Part shown: positions 1-10,239 of the stretch, one piece after another
How positions within the stretch are numbered: position 1 is the stretch's first letter
Layout of the letters: each line of letters starts with the position of its first letter
Assembly: GCA_902626725.1 (NCBI GenBank)
Contig: CACOGI010000001.1
Span: 140,001-204,000, forward strand
Direction: 5' to 3'
Length of the DNA stretch: 64,000 nt
DNA from: an uncultured Pelagibacteraceae bacterium
GTDB lineage: Bacteria; Pseudomonadota; Alphaproteobacteria; Pelagibacterales; Pelagibacteraceae
The notes under the pieces: generated by a model
Databases searched by the model: none
Seen by the model: only the letters and a program-made list of their open reading frames with translations
Told to the model about the DNA's origin: nothing
Position numbers and translations under genes: made by a program

Positions 1-284
<284 letters not shown>

Positions 285-305
285 ATGCACTGAAAAAAAT
301 TTTTA

Positions 306-1655
306 TTATTGATACAAATAAAAAAAACCTTCAAATAATTTTTTTATCTTAATTTTATTAAATTTTTTATTGTATTTTGAAAAATTATTTTTTTTATCAA
401 CAAGATCTTTGGATCTAATTGGCTCATTCTTTTTTTGATGTAATCTACTTTGACTAAAATAATTTATTCCTTTTCTTAAAAAGGTTTTTAAATTCTTAAT
501 TGCTAAATCTGTTTTTTTTAAATCGAAATCAGTTTTATCAATATTTATTTTTTTAATTTCATTTAAAATATTATTAGATGCTAAATTTTCAGACATCTTA
601 AAACGAATTTTAAATAATTTATTATTAAACTTTTTTATTTTTTTATGTGAGCCACTATTTAAAAATTTGGTCAACAATTTTTTATTATTAATTTTTTTTG
701 AAATAAGAGTAGGAATATTTTTTCTCACCCCTTTTGGCAAATTTTTACCTCTGTTAAACGGTGCATAAGTTATTACGGGTTTTTTTAAACCAAAAGCTTC
801 AAGGCCAGTTTGACATCCGTTTTGTATAACTGCTGAGGATCCTTTTATCCACGGAACTATATACCCTGAATTATCAATTATTATATTTTTTTTATTTTTT
901 AAAGAGCTTTTATATTTGTCGACATTTTCTACTGGGTGAGGTCTTAAAACAATTTTGTATCCTTTCAAATTTTCATCTAAATACAAAAGGAGCTCGATAA
1001 ATTTTTCATGCATTAATTTATCCTCCCTAAAAAAATTCATTTCATTCTTGATGTCTTTTTCTGTTTTAATGTAATCCCTTATTCTTTTTGTTTTAATCTG
1101 TTTCCTTATATCAATAAGAGAATTTCCATAAACAAAGTTCGTAGTGACCAAAATATAATTACCAAACCTTTTCTTGATTTTTTTTATCTCGTTTCCATAG
1201 CACAATGAAATTTTTTTACTCCACAAATCAATACGCGGAGATCCAGTTATAACAAATTTTGAAGAATAATTCTTATATTTTTTTTTCCAAGAAATAAAAT
1301 CGAACTTTCCCCAACAAAAAACTTTTTTAACTTTTGAGATATTTAGTTTTGAAGATCTAAGTTTTAAAAAATTTGAATAATCTTCAAAAACAAGCCCCCC
1401 CTCTTCATCGATAGAAAATATTTCATGCGAATTGTTTTTAAGGAAGTCCAAAAAAGATGTTTTCGCTTTGGCAATTGAATTTTCAATAATTATACTGCGT
1501 TTTATTAATTTTTTTTTAATAGCCCATTCAATTTGTGAGGCATTTCCAATGAAAACTCGATAGCCCTTCAACGCTGCTAATAAAGATAAAAGAAATCTGG
1601 CTTCTAAATCCCTTTTTTTAATTTCAATTCTGATGACTAAATTTTTTTTCTTCAT
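306..1655 (-). CDS. Surface carbohydrate biosynthesis / glycerophosphotransferase-like protein
   Basis: ORF 306..1706 with probable internal start MKKKNLVIRIEIKKRDLEAR; motifs VLRPHPVE and QNGCQTGLEAFGLKKPVITYAPF resemble surface-carbohydrate transferases. Confidence 0.6.
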   Translation of the reverse strand: MKKKNLVIRIEIKKRDLEARFLLSLLAALKGYRVFIGNASQIEWAIKKKLIKRSIIIENSIAKAKTSFLDFLKNNSHEIFSIDEEGGLVFEDYSNFLKLRSSKLNISKVKKVFCWGKFDFISWKKKYKNYSSKFVITGSPRIDLWSKKISLCYGNEIKKIKKRFGNYILVTTNFVYGNSLIDIRKQIKTKRIRDYIKTEKDIKNEMNFFREDKLMHEKFIELLLYLDENLKGYKIVLRPHPVENVDKYKSSLKNKKNIIIDNSGYIVPWIKGSSAVIQNGCQTGLEAFGLKKPVITYAPFNRGKNLPKGVRKNIPTLISKKINNKKLLTKFLNSGSHKKIKKFNNKLFKIRFKMSENLASNNILNEIKKINIDKTDFDLKKTDLAIKNLKTFLRKGINYFSQSRLHQKKNEPIRSKDLVDKKNNFSKYNKKFNKIKIKKLFEGFFYLYQ

Positions 1656-1765
1656 AAAAAAATACTTTTGTTTTGATAAAACTAATAATATAAGTATATG
1701 CAACAAGCGTTTCTATTATATTAAATGAACAAATTAAAATCATTTTTTACAAAAATCAACTTAAG

Positions 1766-2908
1766 ATGATTGATTTTCTTAAAAAAATAACACTAAATAA
1801 ATTAAAGGTATCTTTTTACACTTTTTATTATTCTTTATTGAATCAAGACACAAAGTATCCAAAATATTTAACGAAATTTGAAAATGATATTTCTAAATAC
1901 TTCAATAAAAAATTTGCTATCACCTTTTCAAATGGAACTACTGCATGTAAGGCAGCATTGTATTCAATTGGTTTAAAAAAAGACTCAAAGATACTTTTGT
2001 CCAGAATTACATTTCCCTCAATAATATCAGCAATTCTTTTAACAGGGTGTAAACCAATTTTTATGAGTTTTGATAAAAATCTTCAGTTTATTTTACCAGA
2101 TAGGGAAACAATTTTAAGCTGTAAGTATTTTTTAATAACGCACGCTTATGGATATCCTGTCGATAGGGAAATTGTCGAAAAGATAAAAGAAATTAATCCA
2201 AAAATTAAAATTATTGAAGATATAAGTCATTCGCAAGGTGCTAAATCAGGAAATAACCAGGTTGGATCTTTAGGTGACGTAGCGTTTATGAGCATGCAAG
2301 GGAATAAAGCGATATCAGCAGGAGAAGGAGGGTTAGTGCTCACTGACTCTGCAAAAATAAAGGAAAAAATTACATACTTATCACACTTGAACAAAAAAAA
2401 CCCTATTGACGAAAAGTTAGAAAATTTAACAAAAATAGGATTTATTGGTAAAGGTAGAATGAATCCACTTGGAGCTATTAAGGCATCATATAAGTTAAAA
2501 GAACTTGATGAAAGAAATAAGAAAATAAGAAATAAATTTAAAATTATTTATAACCATCTTGATAACAACAAAAGCATTAAACTACCAAATGTAGTTGATT
2601 TTGATAAACTTGGTGGATTTTTTTATGGATTACCTTTTTTTGTTGAAAGCGAAAAAATATTAAAAAAATTGAGCAAAAACTTCGTAATATCTAAATATGA
2701 CTGGCTTGCTCTTGATTTGAGTGAAAACTTTAATAATCCCGAGAAATTTTTAAATCTAATATACTCAGCACATATAGAATTGGAGGAGTTATTGACAAAA
2801 CCTAACGACGATAGACGGTACTTGTATTTTTTTTCATTAGAGCATTTAATTAATACTTCTGAAAAAGATATTAATGATAAAATGCAAAAATTTTTCAATG
2901 ATTTATAA
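1766..2908 (+). CDS. DegT/DnrJ/EryC1/StrS family PLP-dependent aminotransferase
   Basis: FSNGTTACKAAL, EDISHSQGAK and NKAISAGEGG (PLP-lysine region with Lys retained). Confidence 0.85.
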   Translation: MIDFLKKITLNKLKVSFYTFYYSLLNQDTKYPKYLTKFENDISKYFNKKFAITFSNGTTACKAALYSIGLKKDSKILLSRITFPSIISAILLTGCKPIFMSFDKNLQFILPDRETILSCKYFLITHAYGYPVDREIVEKIKEINPKIKIIEDISHSQGAKSGNNQVGSLGDVAFMSMQGNKAISAGEGGLVLTDSAKIKEKITYLSHLNKKNPIDEKLENLTKIGFIGKGRMNPLGAIKASYKLKELDERNKKIRNKFKIIYNHLDNNKSIKLPNVVDFDKLGGFFYGLPFFVESEKILKKLSKNFVISKYDWLALDLSENFNNPEKFLNLIYSAHIELEELLTKPNDDRRYLYFFSLEHLINTSEKDINDKMQKFFNDL

Positions 2909-4253
2909 CTTCCATAAAAAAAAAACCTTACTTCAATTTAAAAAAAAATTTGTTTTTGACTATATTATTATTGGCGCTGGGCCTGCAGGGATAATATGTT
3001 GTAACGAGTTAAAAAAAAAAAACCCTTTAAAAAAAATTTTACTTGTTGAAAGGTCTGATTTTTCCAAAAACGAACTTCCTAAGAAACAAAATAATTTTGT
3101 AAAAAGTAAAAATATAACTATTAAACCAGACTCAAGATATTTTGGTATCGGTGGATCATCAAATGTTTGGGGGGGTATAAAAACATATTTCGATGATATT
3201 GAACTTTTGAATAAAGAAAATAATAAAAATTTGTGGCCACTGAAATTCGGAGAATTGATTAAAATTTATAAAAAACTTAAAAAATACGATTTAGATGTCC
3301 ATAAAACTAAAAGAAATTTTTCGAGCTCTCTTCTTGAAAGAAAATTTATTTACAGAAAAAGACCATTAAACTTCAAAAATAAATTAGTTTTAAGAAATAT
3401 TGATGTTGCTATTAATTGTAAAATTGAAAATATTTGTATGGAAAAAGATAGTTATTGCCAAGTCAAAAATGTTAAAATTTTTGGAAAAAAAATTATACTT
3501 TCAACTGGAACATTAGAAACTATAAAGATAATTTTAAAATCTGTTAAAAAAAAATCTTTGAAATGTAACAAAAAAGTTTTAGGCAGGTATTTTATGAACC
3601 ATCCTAAAATTACTCTCAAAAATTTCAGATTAAATAAAAATGTTAATGCAAAAAAGTTTATAGAAAAAAAAGAAAATAAATATCTTGTATCGTATATTGG
3701 TTTGAGTCTTCCCAAAAAAATTCAAATGAAATATAATTTATACAATTCGTATATAAAAATCTTGAAGCATGAGCCTAGAAAGTTCAACCTAATTCGTAAA
3801 ATAAGATATAAATTATTTAATGAAAAAAAATTTGATCTTCAATTATTTTGTGAAATGGAGCCCGTCTATGGAAATAGAGTTTTTTTAGATACAAAGGAAA
3901 ATTTAGTGGTTGATTATAGATTGTCAAAGAAAGATACTGATACTTTAAATACTTTAGCTTTATTCTTTAAAAGTTATTTAACGAAAGACGATCATAAAAA
4001 ACTAAAAAAAAATATAAATAGAAAAAATTTTGCACACAAGCTTTTAGATGCATCTCATCATTGTGGAGGTACAAGCTTTTCTCACAACAAGAAAAATGCT
4101 TTTGTAGATAAAAACTTAAGAGTGATTGGCGAAAAAAATTTATACATTTGCTCTGCATCTGTTTTTCCAACCTCAGGTAGCGCTAACCCCACAGCAACCA
4201 TCGGTGCACTTTCATTCAGATTAGCAAATCATCTATCTAAAAATGAAAAATAA
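2874..4253 (+). CDS. GMC-family FAD-dependent oxidoreductase
   Basis: N-terminal dinucleotide fold YIIIGAGPAGIICC, GGSSNVWGG, C-terminal HHCGGTSFS...NPTATIGALSFRLANHL. Start may be 2901 rather than 2874. Confidence 0.8.
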   Translation: MIKCKNFSMIYNFHKKKTLLQFKKKFVFDYIIIGAGPAGIICCNELKKKNPLKKILLVERSDFSKNELPKKQNNFVKSKNITIKPDSRYFGIGGSSNVWGGIKTYFDDIELLNKENNKNLWPLKFGELIKIYKKLKKYDLDVHKTKRNFSSSLLERKFIYRKRPLNFKNKLVLRNIDVAINCKIENICMEKDSYCQVKNVKIFGKKIILSTGTLETIKIILKSVKKKSLKCNKKVLGRYFMNHPKITLKNFRLNKNVNAKKFIEKKENKYLVSYIGLSLPKKIQMKYNLYNSYIKILKHEPRKFNLIRKIRYKLFNEKKFDLQLFCEMEPVYGNRVFLDTKENLVVDYRLSKKDTDTLNTLALFFKSYLTKDDHKKLKKNINRKNFAHKLLDASHHCGGTSFSHNKKNAFVDKNLRVIGEKNLYICSASVFPTSGSANPTATIGALSFRLANHLSKNEK

Positions 4254-5004
4254 GATAAAAAAATTGTTTTTATATATAAAGGAATTTGGATTTTTAAGTA
4301 TTTTAAAATTTATTTTTTTTTATCAAAAAAAAAAGATAATAAAAATAAATTTCAAAAAGAGTAATTTTTATATTCGTCCTAATTTTATTGACTTGAGGCA
4401 ATCCTATCAAAATTTATTTGAGGAATATGATGAGCTTAAAGATTTAATAAAAAGTGATTTTTCTGGCATTATATTAGATGTGGGAGGATTTATAGGATCA
4501 TCGAGTTTGAAGCTTTTAACGTTGTTTCCAAATGCAAAAATTATTGCAATAGAACCTGATAAAGAAAATTTTGAATTAATGAAGATAAATTTAGGAAACA
4601 AAAAAAATATTAAGATATTAAATTATGCTTTATCTTCCGAAAATTTAAAAAATGTTCATTTATATGATAGGGGTACAGGAGATTGGGGTTACACCACAAT
4701 CGATAATTTAAATAGCGGACCAAAAAAAAAATTATTAGTACAAACTATTAATATAAAAGAAATAAAAAAAATTTTTGTAAATCATGGAAAAATTGATTTA
4801 ATGAAAATAGATATAAACGGAGGAGAGAAAGAAATCTTGGAAAAATGTCAAGATGACTTAAAAATGATTGATGTAATTTATATTGAATTACATGAACGTA
4901 TAGTATCTGGCTCTTTAAATTTATTTAGAGAATTTACTAAAAACGAAAAAAGAAAATTGATAGAAATAAGGAAAAATAGGACATACATATCTTTAAAAGT
5001 TTAA
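4243..5004 (+). CDS. FkbM family methyltransferase
   Basis: IILDVGGFIGSSSL, IAIEPDKENFELM, LMKIDINGGEKEIL motifs. Confidence 0.75.
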   Translation: MKNKIKKLFLYIKEFGFLSILKFIFFYQKKKIIKINFKKSNFYIRPNFIDLRQSYQNLFEEYDELKDLIKSDFSGIILDVGGFIGSSSLKLLTLFPNAKIIAIEPDKENFELMKINLGNKKNIKILNYALSSENLKNVHLYDRGTGDWGYTTIDNLNSGPKKKLLVQTINIKEIKKIFVNHGKIDLMKIDINGGEKEILEKCQDDLKMIDVIYIELHERIVSGSLNLFREFTKNEKRKLIEIRKNRTYISLKV

Positions 5005-5760
5005 TTTTGGAGGTTTGTAATTAAAATAACTTATTTCTTCGGAAAACATTTCTTGAATAATTTCAATAGTCTGTAAAGTTTGTTTTACTGAATCATTTTT
5101 TATCTTAAATTTAGGAAAATTTGAGGTTTCAGGATAACTAAATTTTTTCAAAATTTTATTGAAATCTTGATTTAGGTTTTCATATTTTATTATATAGTCG
5201 ACACATATTTTTCCATTAATTTCATAATAATTTCTACTATCTAATCCTTTGAATGTATCCCTAAAATTACTATCACTGTAAAGTTTTTTAACAAATCTTT
5301 CAAATCCAATTTCTTTTTGATCAAACCATTTGTAGAACGACTCAATCCTTTCCCAAGGATTTCTTACAACACAAAATTTAAAAAAATTATTCCATTCGTA
5401 ATTAAAATATTTCTTAATTTCAGTTGCGTAAGCATTTTGAGGTTGTATTGCAAATTTTTTGCCAAAACTCTTTTTATTCGAGCCCTCAACGAATTCTCTA
5501 AAATTCTTACTTAAAATAGCATTCTTAATAGCACTTAAAGATGGATTTTTTAGGGAATTAAAAATCATCTTTTTTGAGAACTTAAGAGGCGTCGTTTTAT
5601 TGTTGTCAACTAAACTCCCAATATGAAAATCATCTGCCTCACGTAACTTTGATAAATGAACTTCTATTGAAGTACCTGCTGTTTTAGGATTATGTATAAA
5701 TATAAATTTTTTTTTATAATTTATAATCATTAAAAAACTAAAAGTTGTAATTTTAAACAA
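4993..5760 (-). CDS. Sulfotransferase family protein
   Basis: PAPS-binding-like FIHNPKTAGTSIEVHL and VVRNPWERIESFYKWF. Confidence 0.8.
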   Translation of the reverse strand: MFKITTFSFLMIINYKKKFIFIHNPKTAGTSIEVHLSKLREADDFHIGSLVDNNKTTPLKFSKKMIFNSLKNPSLSAIKNAILSKNFREFVEGSNKKSFGKKFAIQPQNAYATEIKKYFNYEWNNFFKFCVVRNPWERIESFYKWFDQKEIGFERFVKKLYSDSNFRDTFKGLDSRNYYEINGKICVDYIIKYENLNQDFNKILKKFSYPETSNFPKFKIKNDSVKQTLQTIEIIQEMFSEEISYFNYKPPKLNF

Positions 5761-5778
5761 TTAAACTATTAATTTAGA

Positions 5779-7599
5779 ATGTCAAAAAATTTAAACATTT
5801 TAACAATTTATGAATATCATAATTCGTCAGCTTGTATTTCTCAAAATGGTAAAATTATGGCAGCTTTTAATGAAGATAGATTTGTAAAAAAAAAAAATGA
5901 AGTTTCTTTTCCATTAAACTCAATAAAAGCATGTCTAAAAAAAGCAAAATTAAAACCCAAAGATATAAATTTCTTTGGAATAGTAAATGATAAAAATAGT
6001 TTAAAAAACAAAAATTCAATTTTAAATTTTTTGTTCAAAAGACAGTCTAGGTATAGCGTTTCTGATTGGAAAAAAGAAAATGAGCTTTATTGGAAACCAA
6101 CATTACTTGAAAATAAAAAAAAATTATCTTTTTTTAAATCAATGGGTGGAAAAAAAAAAATTGCTAAAGACCATCACTTAGAAACAAAATATTATGATGA
6201 TAATAAAAATTTTAATAAATTAAAAAAAGATTTTTTTGAAAAAAAAATTAAATTTATAAAAAAACTTGGATTTAATGAAAATACTATTGTATTTATTCCT
6301 CATTATATTACTCATCATTATCATGCATTTTATTCATCTCCAAACAGATATTATAAAAACTCGTTGATTATTCATTGTGAAGGCGATGGTGGCAAATATA
6401 ATCACGCCATATCCAAACCATCAGAAAAATCTGGAATAAAATTTTTAAACGGTACAAATAAATTTAATTTAGGAAGACTTTATCAATGGACAACCTTAAA
6501 TTTAAATATGTTGCCTTATCACGACGAATATAAAGTAATGGGATTAGCCCCATATTCCAAAATAGATAAAAAAAACCCACTCTATTTAAAATTTTCTAAA
6601 TATTTCTCTTTGAATAAAAAAAAATTTTTAATTGAATTAAAAAAAAAACCAAAAGATTTATATTTTGAATTTAGAAAATTCATAATTAATCAAAGATTTG
6701 ATAAAGTTGCAGCGATACTCCAAGATTTTTTAGAGACAAAGCTTATTGAATTGTTCAGTTATATTTATAAAAAAAAAAAAATTAAAAATTTTTATTATGG
6801 TGGTGGCGTGGCTATGAATGTAAAAGCAAACTTGGCAATAAATAAAAAATTACCTAAGATAAATAGTTTTTTTGTTCCATTGTCTCCTGCTGATGAAACC
6901 AATGTGTTTGGTGCTAATTATTACTTGATGGAAAAATTCTTCATCAGAAATGGTACAAGTTTAAGAAATATAAAAAGCTTAAATAGTGTTTATTTGGGAA
7001 ATAGTTACAATTTCGACGAAAAAAAATACAAAAAGAGTAAAAATTATAAAATAGAAAAAGTAAATCACAAAAAAATAGCCAAACTTCTAGCTTCAGGAAA
7101 AATTATTGGAAGATTCACAGGTAGAGCTGAATTTGGCCAAAGAGCTCTGGGCAATCGATCTATTTTAGCTTCGATTTCATATCCGAATATAGTTGATAAA
7201 ATAAATCAAAAAATAAAATCTAGAGATTTTTGGATGCCATTTGCACTAACTATTTTAGACATAGAGAAAAAATACTTTTATAAAAATAGTTTTATCAATC
7301 CCTTTTACATGACATCATGTTTTGATTTGAAAAAAAAGTATAAAAAAAATTTTATTAATGTAATTCATCCAGCAGATCAGACAGCGAGACCACAAATTCT
7401 TAAAAAATTCAATAATCCGTCTTATTACGATTTAATAATGAAAGTTAAAAAAACTTCAGGTATTGGTGCAGTGCTAAACACCTCTTTCAATGTACATGGA
7501 AAGACTATTGTTGAAAACCCCTCTGATGCAATCAAGGTCTTAAGAGAGACTAATTTAGATGGATTAATAATTGATAATTTTTTTGTAGAAAAAAAATAA
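5779..7599 (+). CDS. Carbamoyltransferase (NodU/CmcH family)
   Basis: HHYHAFYSSP, GGGVAMNVKANLAI, GRFTGRAEFGQRALGNRSILA, ASFNVHGKTIVENP-like C-terminus. Confidence 0.92.
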   Translation: MSKNLNILTIYEYHNSSACISQNGKIMAAFNEDRFVKKKNEVSFPLNSIKACLKKAKLKPKDINFFGIVNDKNSLKNKNSILNFLFKRQSRYSVSDWKKENELYWKPTLLENKKKLSFFKSMGGKKKIAKDHHLETKYYDDNKNFNKLKKDFFEKKIKFIKKLGFNENTIVFIPHYITHHYHAFYSSPNRYYKNSLIIHCEGDGGKYNHAISKPSEKSGIKFLNGTNKFNLGRLYQWTTLNLNMLPYHDEYKVMGLAPYSKIDKKNPLYLKFSKYFSLNKKKFLIELKKKPKDLYFEFRKFIINQRFDKVAAILQDFLETKLIELFSYIYKKKKIKNFYYGGGVAMNVKANLAINKKLPKINSFFVPLSPADETNVFGANYYLMEKFFIRNGTSLRNIKSLNSVYLGNSYNFDEKKYKKSKNYKIEKVNHKKIAKLLASGKIIGRFTGRAEFGQRALGNRSILASISYPNIVDKINQKIKSRDFWMPFALTILDIEKKYFYKNSFINPFYMTSCFDLKKKYKKNFINVIHPADQTARPQILKKFNNPSYYDLIMKVKKTSGIGAVLNTSFNVHGKTIVENPSDAIKVLRETNLDGLIIDNFFVEKK

Positions 7600-7605
7600 T
7601 TCAAT

Positions 7606-8775
7606 TTATTTGATATACTTTTTTAAAACTTTAATCATAAGTTTTGAAAAAAAAAGTATTCCTTCTCTATTATAATAACCGTATCTTTTGTGTAAAAATA
7701 ATTCCTTTTTTGGAAATTTTATTTCAAAATTATGCAATTTAATTTTTTGGTTTTTACTTATATCTTTAAGGTATTTAATCTCTGGTAAATCTGATAATTT
7801 GTAGCCCAAATCATGTTTTCTATAATTTTTATAATTATTAAAACTTTTTGAATAATGGTAGGAAACAAGATTCCTACAAATTACAAGTTTGGTTTTATTT
7901 TTTTTTGACTCATTTTTCCATTTTAACAATATATTTTTGAACACTTTCCAGTGATAAGGATAATTTTTAAGATTTACTGGATATTTTTTTTCTAAATTTC
8001 TAATATCATTAATATAATTAAACTCTCGTAATTTATTACCTGTAACAATAAAATCATCTATTTTTGAGAAAATAAAAAAATTATCATATAAAAATTTTCT
8101 AAAGTAAAATTTTTTCAAGTATTTCTTGTGAATTATTTTATTATTTTCATCTAAATAAATTAGATCATTTTTATGATAAGGCTTAACTTTTCTTTTTAAA
8201 AATTTTAAACTTTTAAAATTAAATGGTCTTTGTGTGAAAATATTGTTTTTTAAACTTTCATGAATAGTAATGTTTCGTCTAGGATGATTTGAGTTAAAAA
8301 TATAAATTATATATTTTGGTTTAAATTTTTTCATAAACTTCTTATAAAATCGATAAAAGTGGATTGTTGAATAATTTTTTATAAAACAAAAAATTAATTC
8401 AACATCTTTGTCTTTAAATTCCTCGTTTAAAAATTTTTGAATTGAATGAGAATATCCAAAATCTAGGCCAGCAAAATAGGTATCTCCAAAAATAATTATT
8501 TTAGTCTTATTATTTTTTGACGTATAATTTTTATTGTCTAAAACTCCTAAGTTATTTAATTTAATTTTGGTTTCTTTTCCTAGGGTATATCTATGATAAT
8601 AATAAAGTTTTGAATTACTTTTTTGTTTCCAACCTATAGCATCATCCTTCACACATAAATTATTGTCATTAAATTCATTTTTATAAAGAATTTTTGGAAA
8701 AAAAATTATTATTATTGCTTCAAACAACACATATAAAATAAAAGTTATTAATATAATTTTAAAAAAAATAAGCAT
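7606..8775 (-). CDS. Membrane-anchored SGNH/GDSL hydrolase-like protein
   Basis: N-terminal TM segment; IIIFGDTYFAGLDFGYSHSIQKFL resembles a divergent block I; family call tentative. Confidence 0.4.
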   Translation of the reverse strand: MLIFFKIILITFILYVLFEAIIIIFFPKILYKNEFNDNNLCVKDDAIGWKQKSNSKLYYYHRYTLGKETKIKLNNLGVLDNKNYTSKNNKTKIIIFGDTYFAGLDFGYSHSIQKFLNEEFKDKDVELIFCFIKNYSTIHFYRFYKKFMKKFKPKYIIYIFNSNHPRRNITIHESLKNNIFTQRPFNFKSLKFLKRKVKPYHKNDLIYLDENNKIIHKKYLKKFYFRKFLYDNFFIFSKIDDFIVTGNKLREFNYINDIRNLEKKYPVNLKNYPYHWKVFKNILLKWKNESKKNKTKLVICRNLVSYHYSKSFNNYKNYRKHDLGYKLSDLPEIKYLKDISKNQKIKLHNFEIKFPKKELFLHKRYGYYNREGILFFSKLMIKVLKKYIK

Positions 8776-8783
8776 ATTATTTA

Positions 8784-9479
8784 CTAGATAAATAGTTTAC
8801 TTTCATCACCCTGGTTAAATAACAAGTCTAGAACCGATAATCCAGGAACATAATCTATTTTTTCTCTTTTAAAAAATTGGCTATATTTTCTTATTTCGTA
8901 TTTTGGATATATTAATTCAATCTCATTTTTTTTAAAAACTTTTGGTTCATTGTATGCTTTTGAGCCTAAAAAGGATAAATAAGTTTTACAATTTCTTGAT
9001 TTGAGAATATCTAAAATATAGTCTAATTTTTTTAAATTTTTATCATTTGAAATATCAGAACTTTTAATTAAGGTAGTTTTACAATTAATAATTTCTAAAA
9101 AAAAATTCAAAAAATATAAGTTTAGATCTAACAAATTTTTTTTTATACCAAAATTATAGCTTAATATTTCAAAGTATTTTTCAAAATAAGGAGTTTTGTA
9201 GTAAACTTTTCTGATTTCTTTCAAAAAAGATTGATCATTACTTAATTTACATTGATTTATCAATAAATTATTATTTTTTTCAGATAATTTTAATTTTAAG
9301 TTTTTAATTTTTGGTTTTTTTATGTGAGATCTAAAATTTGATGATATTTGCCAATTTTTATTATGATTTGATTTTTTGACATCATCTAAAATTACGAATT
9401 CATCACAATTTTTGATAATCTCAAAAAAACCTTGCCAAGGAAGAAAGTGTGGTTGACATATTCCAACAATTTTTCTCAT
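8784..9479 (-). CDS. WbqC family protein
   Basis: MRKIVGICQPHFLPWQGFFEIIKNCDEFVILDDVKKSNHNKNWQ is characteristic of WbqC-like proteins. Confidence 0.85.
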   Translation of the reverse strand: MRKIVGICQPHFLPWQGFFEIIKNCDEFVILDDVKKSNHNKNWQISSNFRSHIKKPKIKNLKLKLSEKNNNLLINQCKLSNDQSFLKEIRKVYYKTPYFEKYFEILSYNFGIKKNLLDLNLYFLNFFLEIINCKTTLIKSSDISNDKNLKKLDYILDILKSRNCKTYLSFLGSKAYNEPKVFKKNEIELIYPKYEIRKYSQFFKREKIDYVPGLSVLDLLFNQGDESKLFI

Positions 9480-9480
9480 T

Positions 9481-10239
9481 TTAATTATACTTCAAAATAT
9501 TTTTTTTAAATTTTTTTATATTATTCAATTTTTCTTTTTTGTAGTTTTTTTTATCTGTTTTAGAGAATTTCTTTAGTATTTCTAGTTTATCTATACTTTT
9601 ATTTCTGACAAAAATCTTTTTCACTCTAATCAAGTCTTCCATATTATCTATACTACAATTATAAAAATAAAAATTATTTTTTTTAATTTCCTGGTAGTGA
9701 ATCTTGAACTTTTTTCTATTAACAAAGCAAAAATTTTCTATATGTTCCAAATATTTTTTATCATTAGTCAATCTATTTATCTTTTCTAATATTTTTTTTT
9801 TAAATATAACTGCACTTAATCCAAAAGGTATAGAATTAGAAAAAGCATATGTGCTCACATCATAATTTCCTTGAATTGTTTCCCTTAAGCTCTTTCGAAT
9901 AATTTTTTTTGATACGAATGGATTATCAGCGTTTAATCTTAGCAAAAAATCGTAATCAAAATTTTTTGAGGCTTTGATTAGTCGATCCAGAACGTTATTT
10001 TTTTTTCCAAAAAAAACACTTATTGAGTTTTTTTTTGCTATTTGCGCTATTTTTCTTTTATTTTTGTCTAAATTAGGTGATGCGATGATCAATCGATCAA
10101 TGAATTCAAAACTTTTTATATTTAAAATGAGATTTTCAAGGACAGTTTTGTTGTTGATTTTTTTGAATATTTTACCGTTTAACCTTTTCGAGTCTGATCT
10201 GCACAAAATTACAGCAAGAATTCTTTTTTTAAAAACCAT
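9481..10239 (-). CDS. SpsF/NeuA-like cytidylyltransferase
   Basis: ILAVILCRSDSKRLNGKIFKKINNKTVLE...LIIASP...RLNADNPFV nucleotidyltransferase motifs. Confidence 0.8.
   Translation of the reverse strand: MVFKKRILAVILCRSDSKRLNGKIFKKINNKTVLENLILNIKSFEFIDRLIIASPNLDKNKRKIAQIAKKNSISVFFGKKNNVLDRLIKASKNFDYDFLLRLNADNPFVSKKIIRKSLRETIQGNYDVSTYAFSNSIPFGLSAVIFKKKILEKINRLTNDKKYLEHIENFCFVNRKKFKIHYQEIKKNNFYFYNCSIDNMEDLIRVKKIFVRNKSIDKLEILKKFSKTDKKNYKKEKLNNIKKFKKNILKYN

Noticed and set aside
285-330. Possible intrinsic terminator after 23S (AAAAAAATTTTTATTATT)
   Set aside because: Only a weak A/T inverted repeat; cannot be separated from background composition.
2623-2898. Short antisense ORFs in the island (also 3452, 3967, 4407, 5317, 5841, 18169, 22144, 28225, 35142, 36023, 37054, 39091)
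   Set aside because: All overlap well-supported genes on the other strand and show no family motifs.
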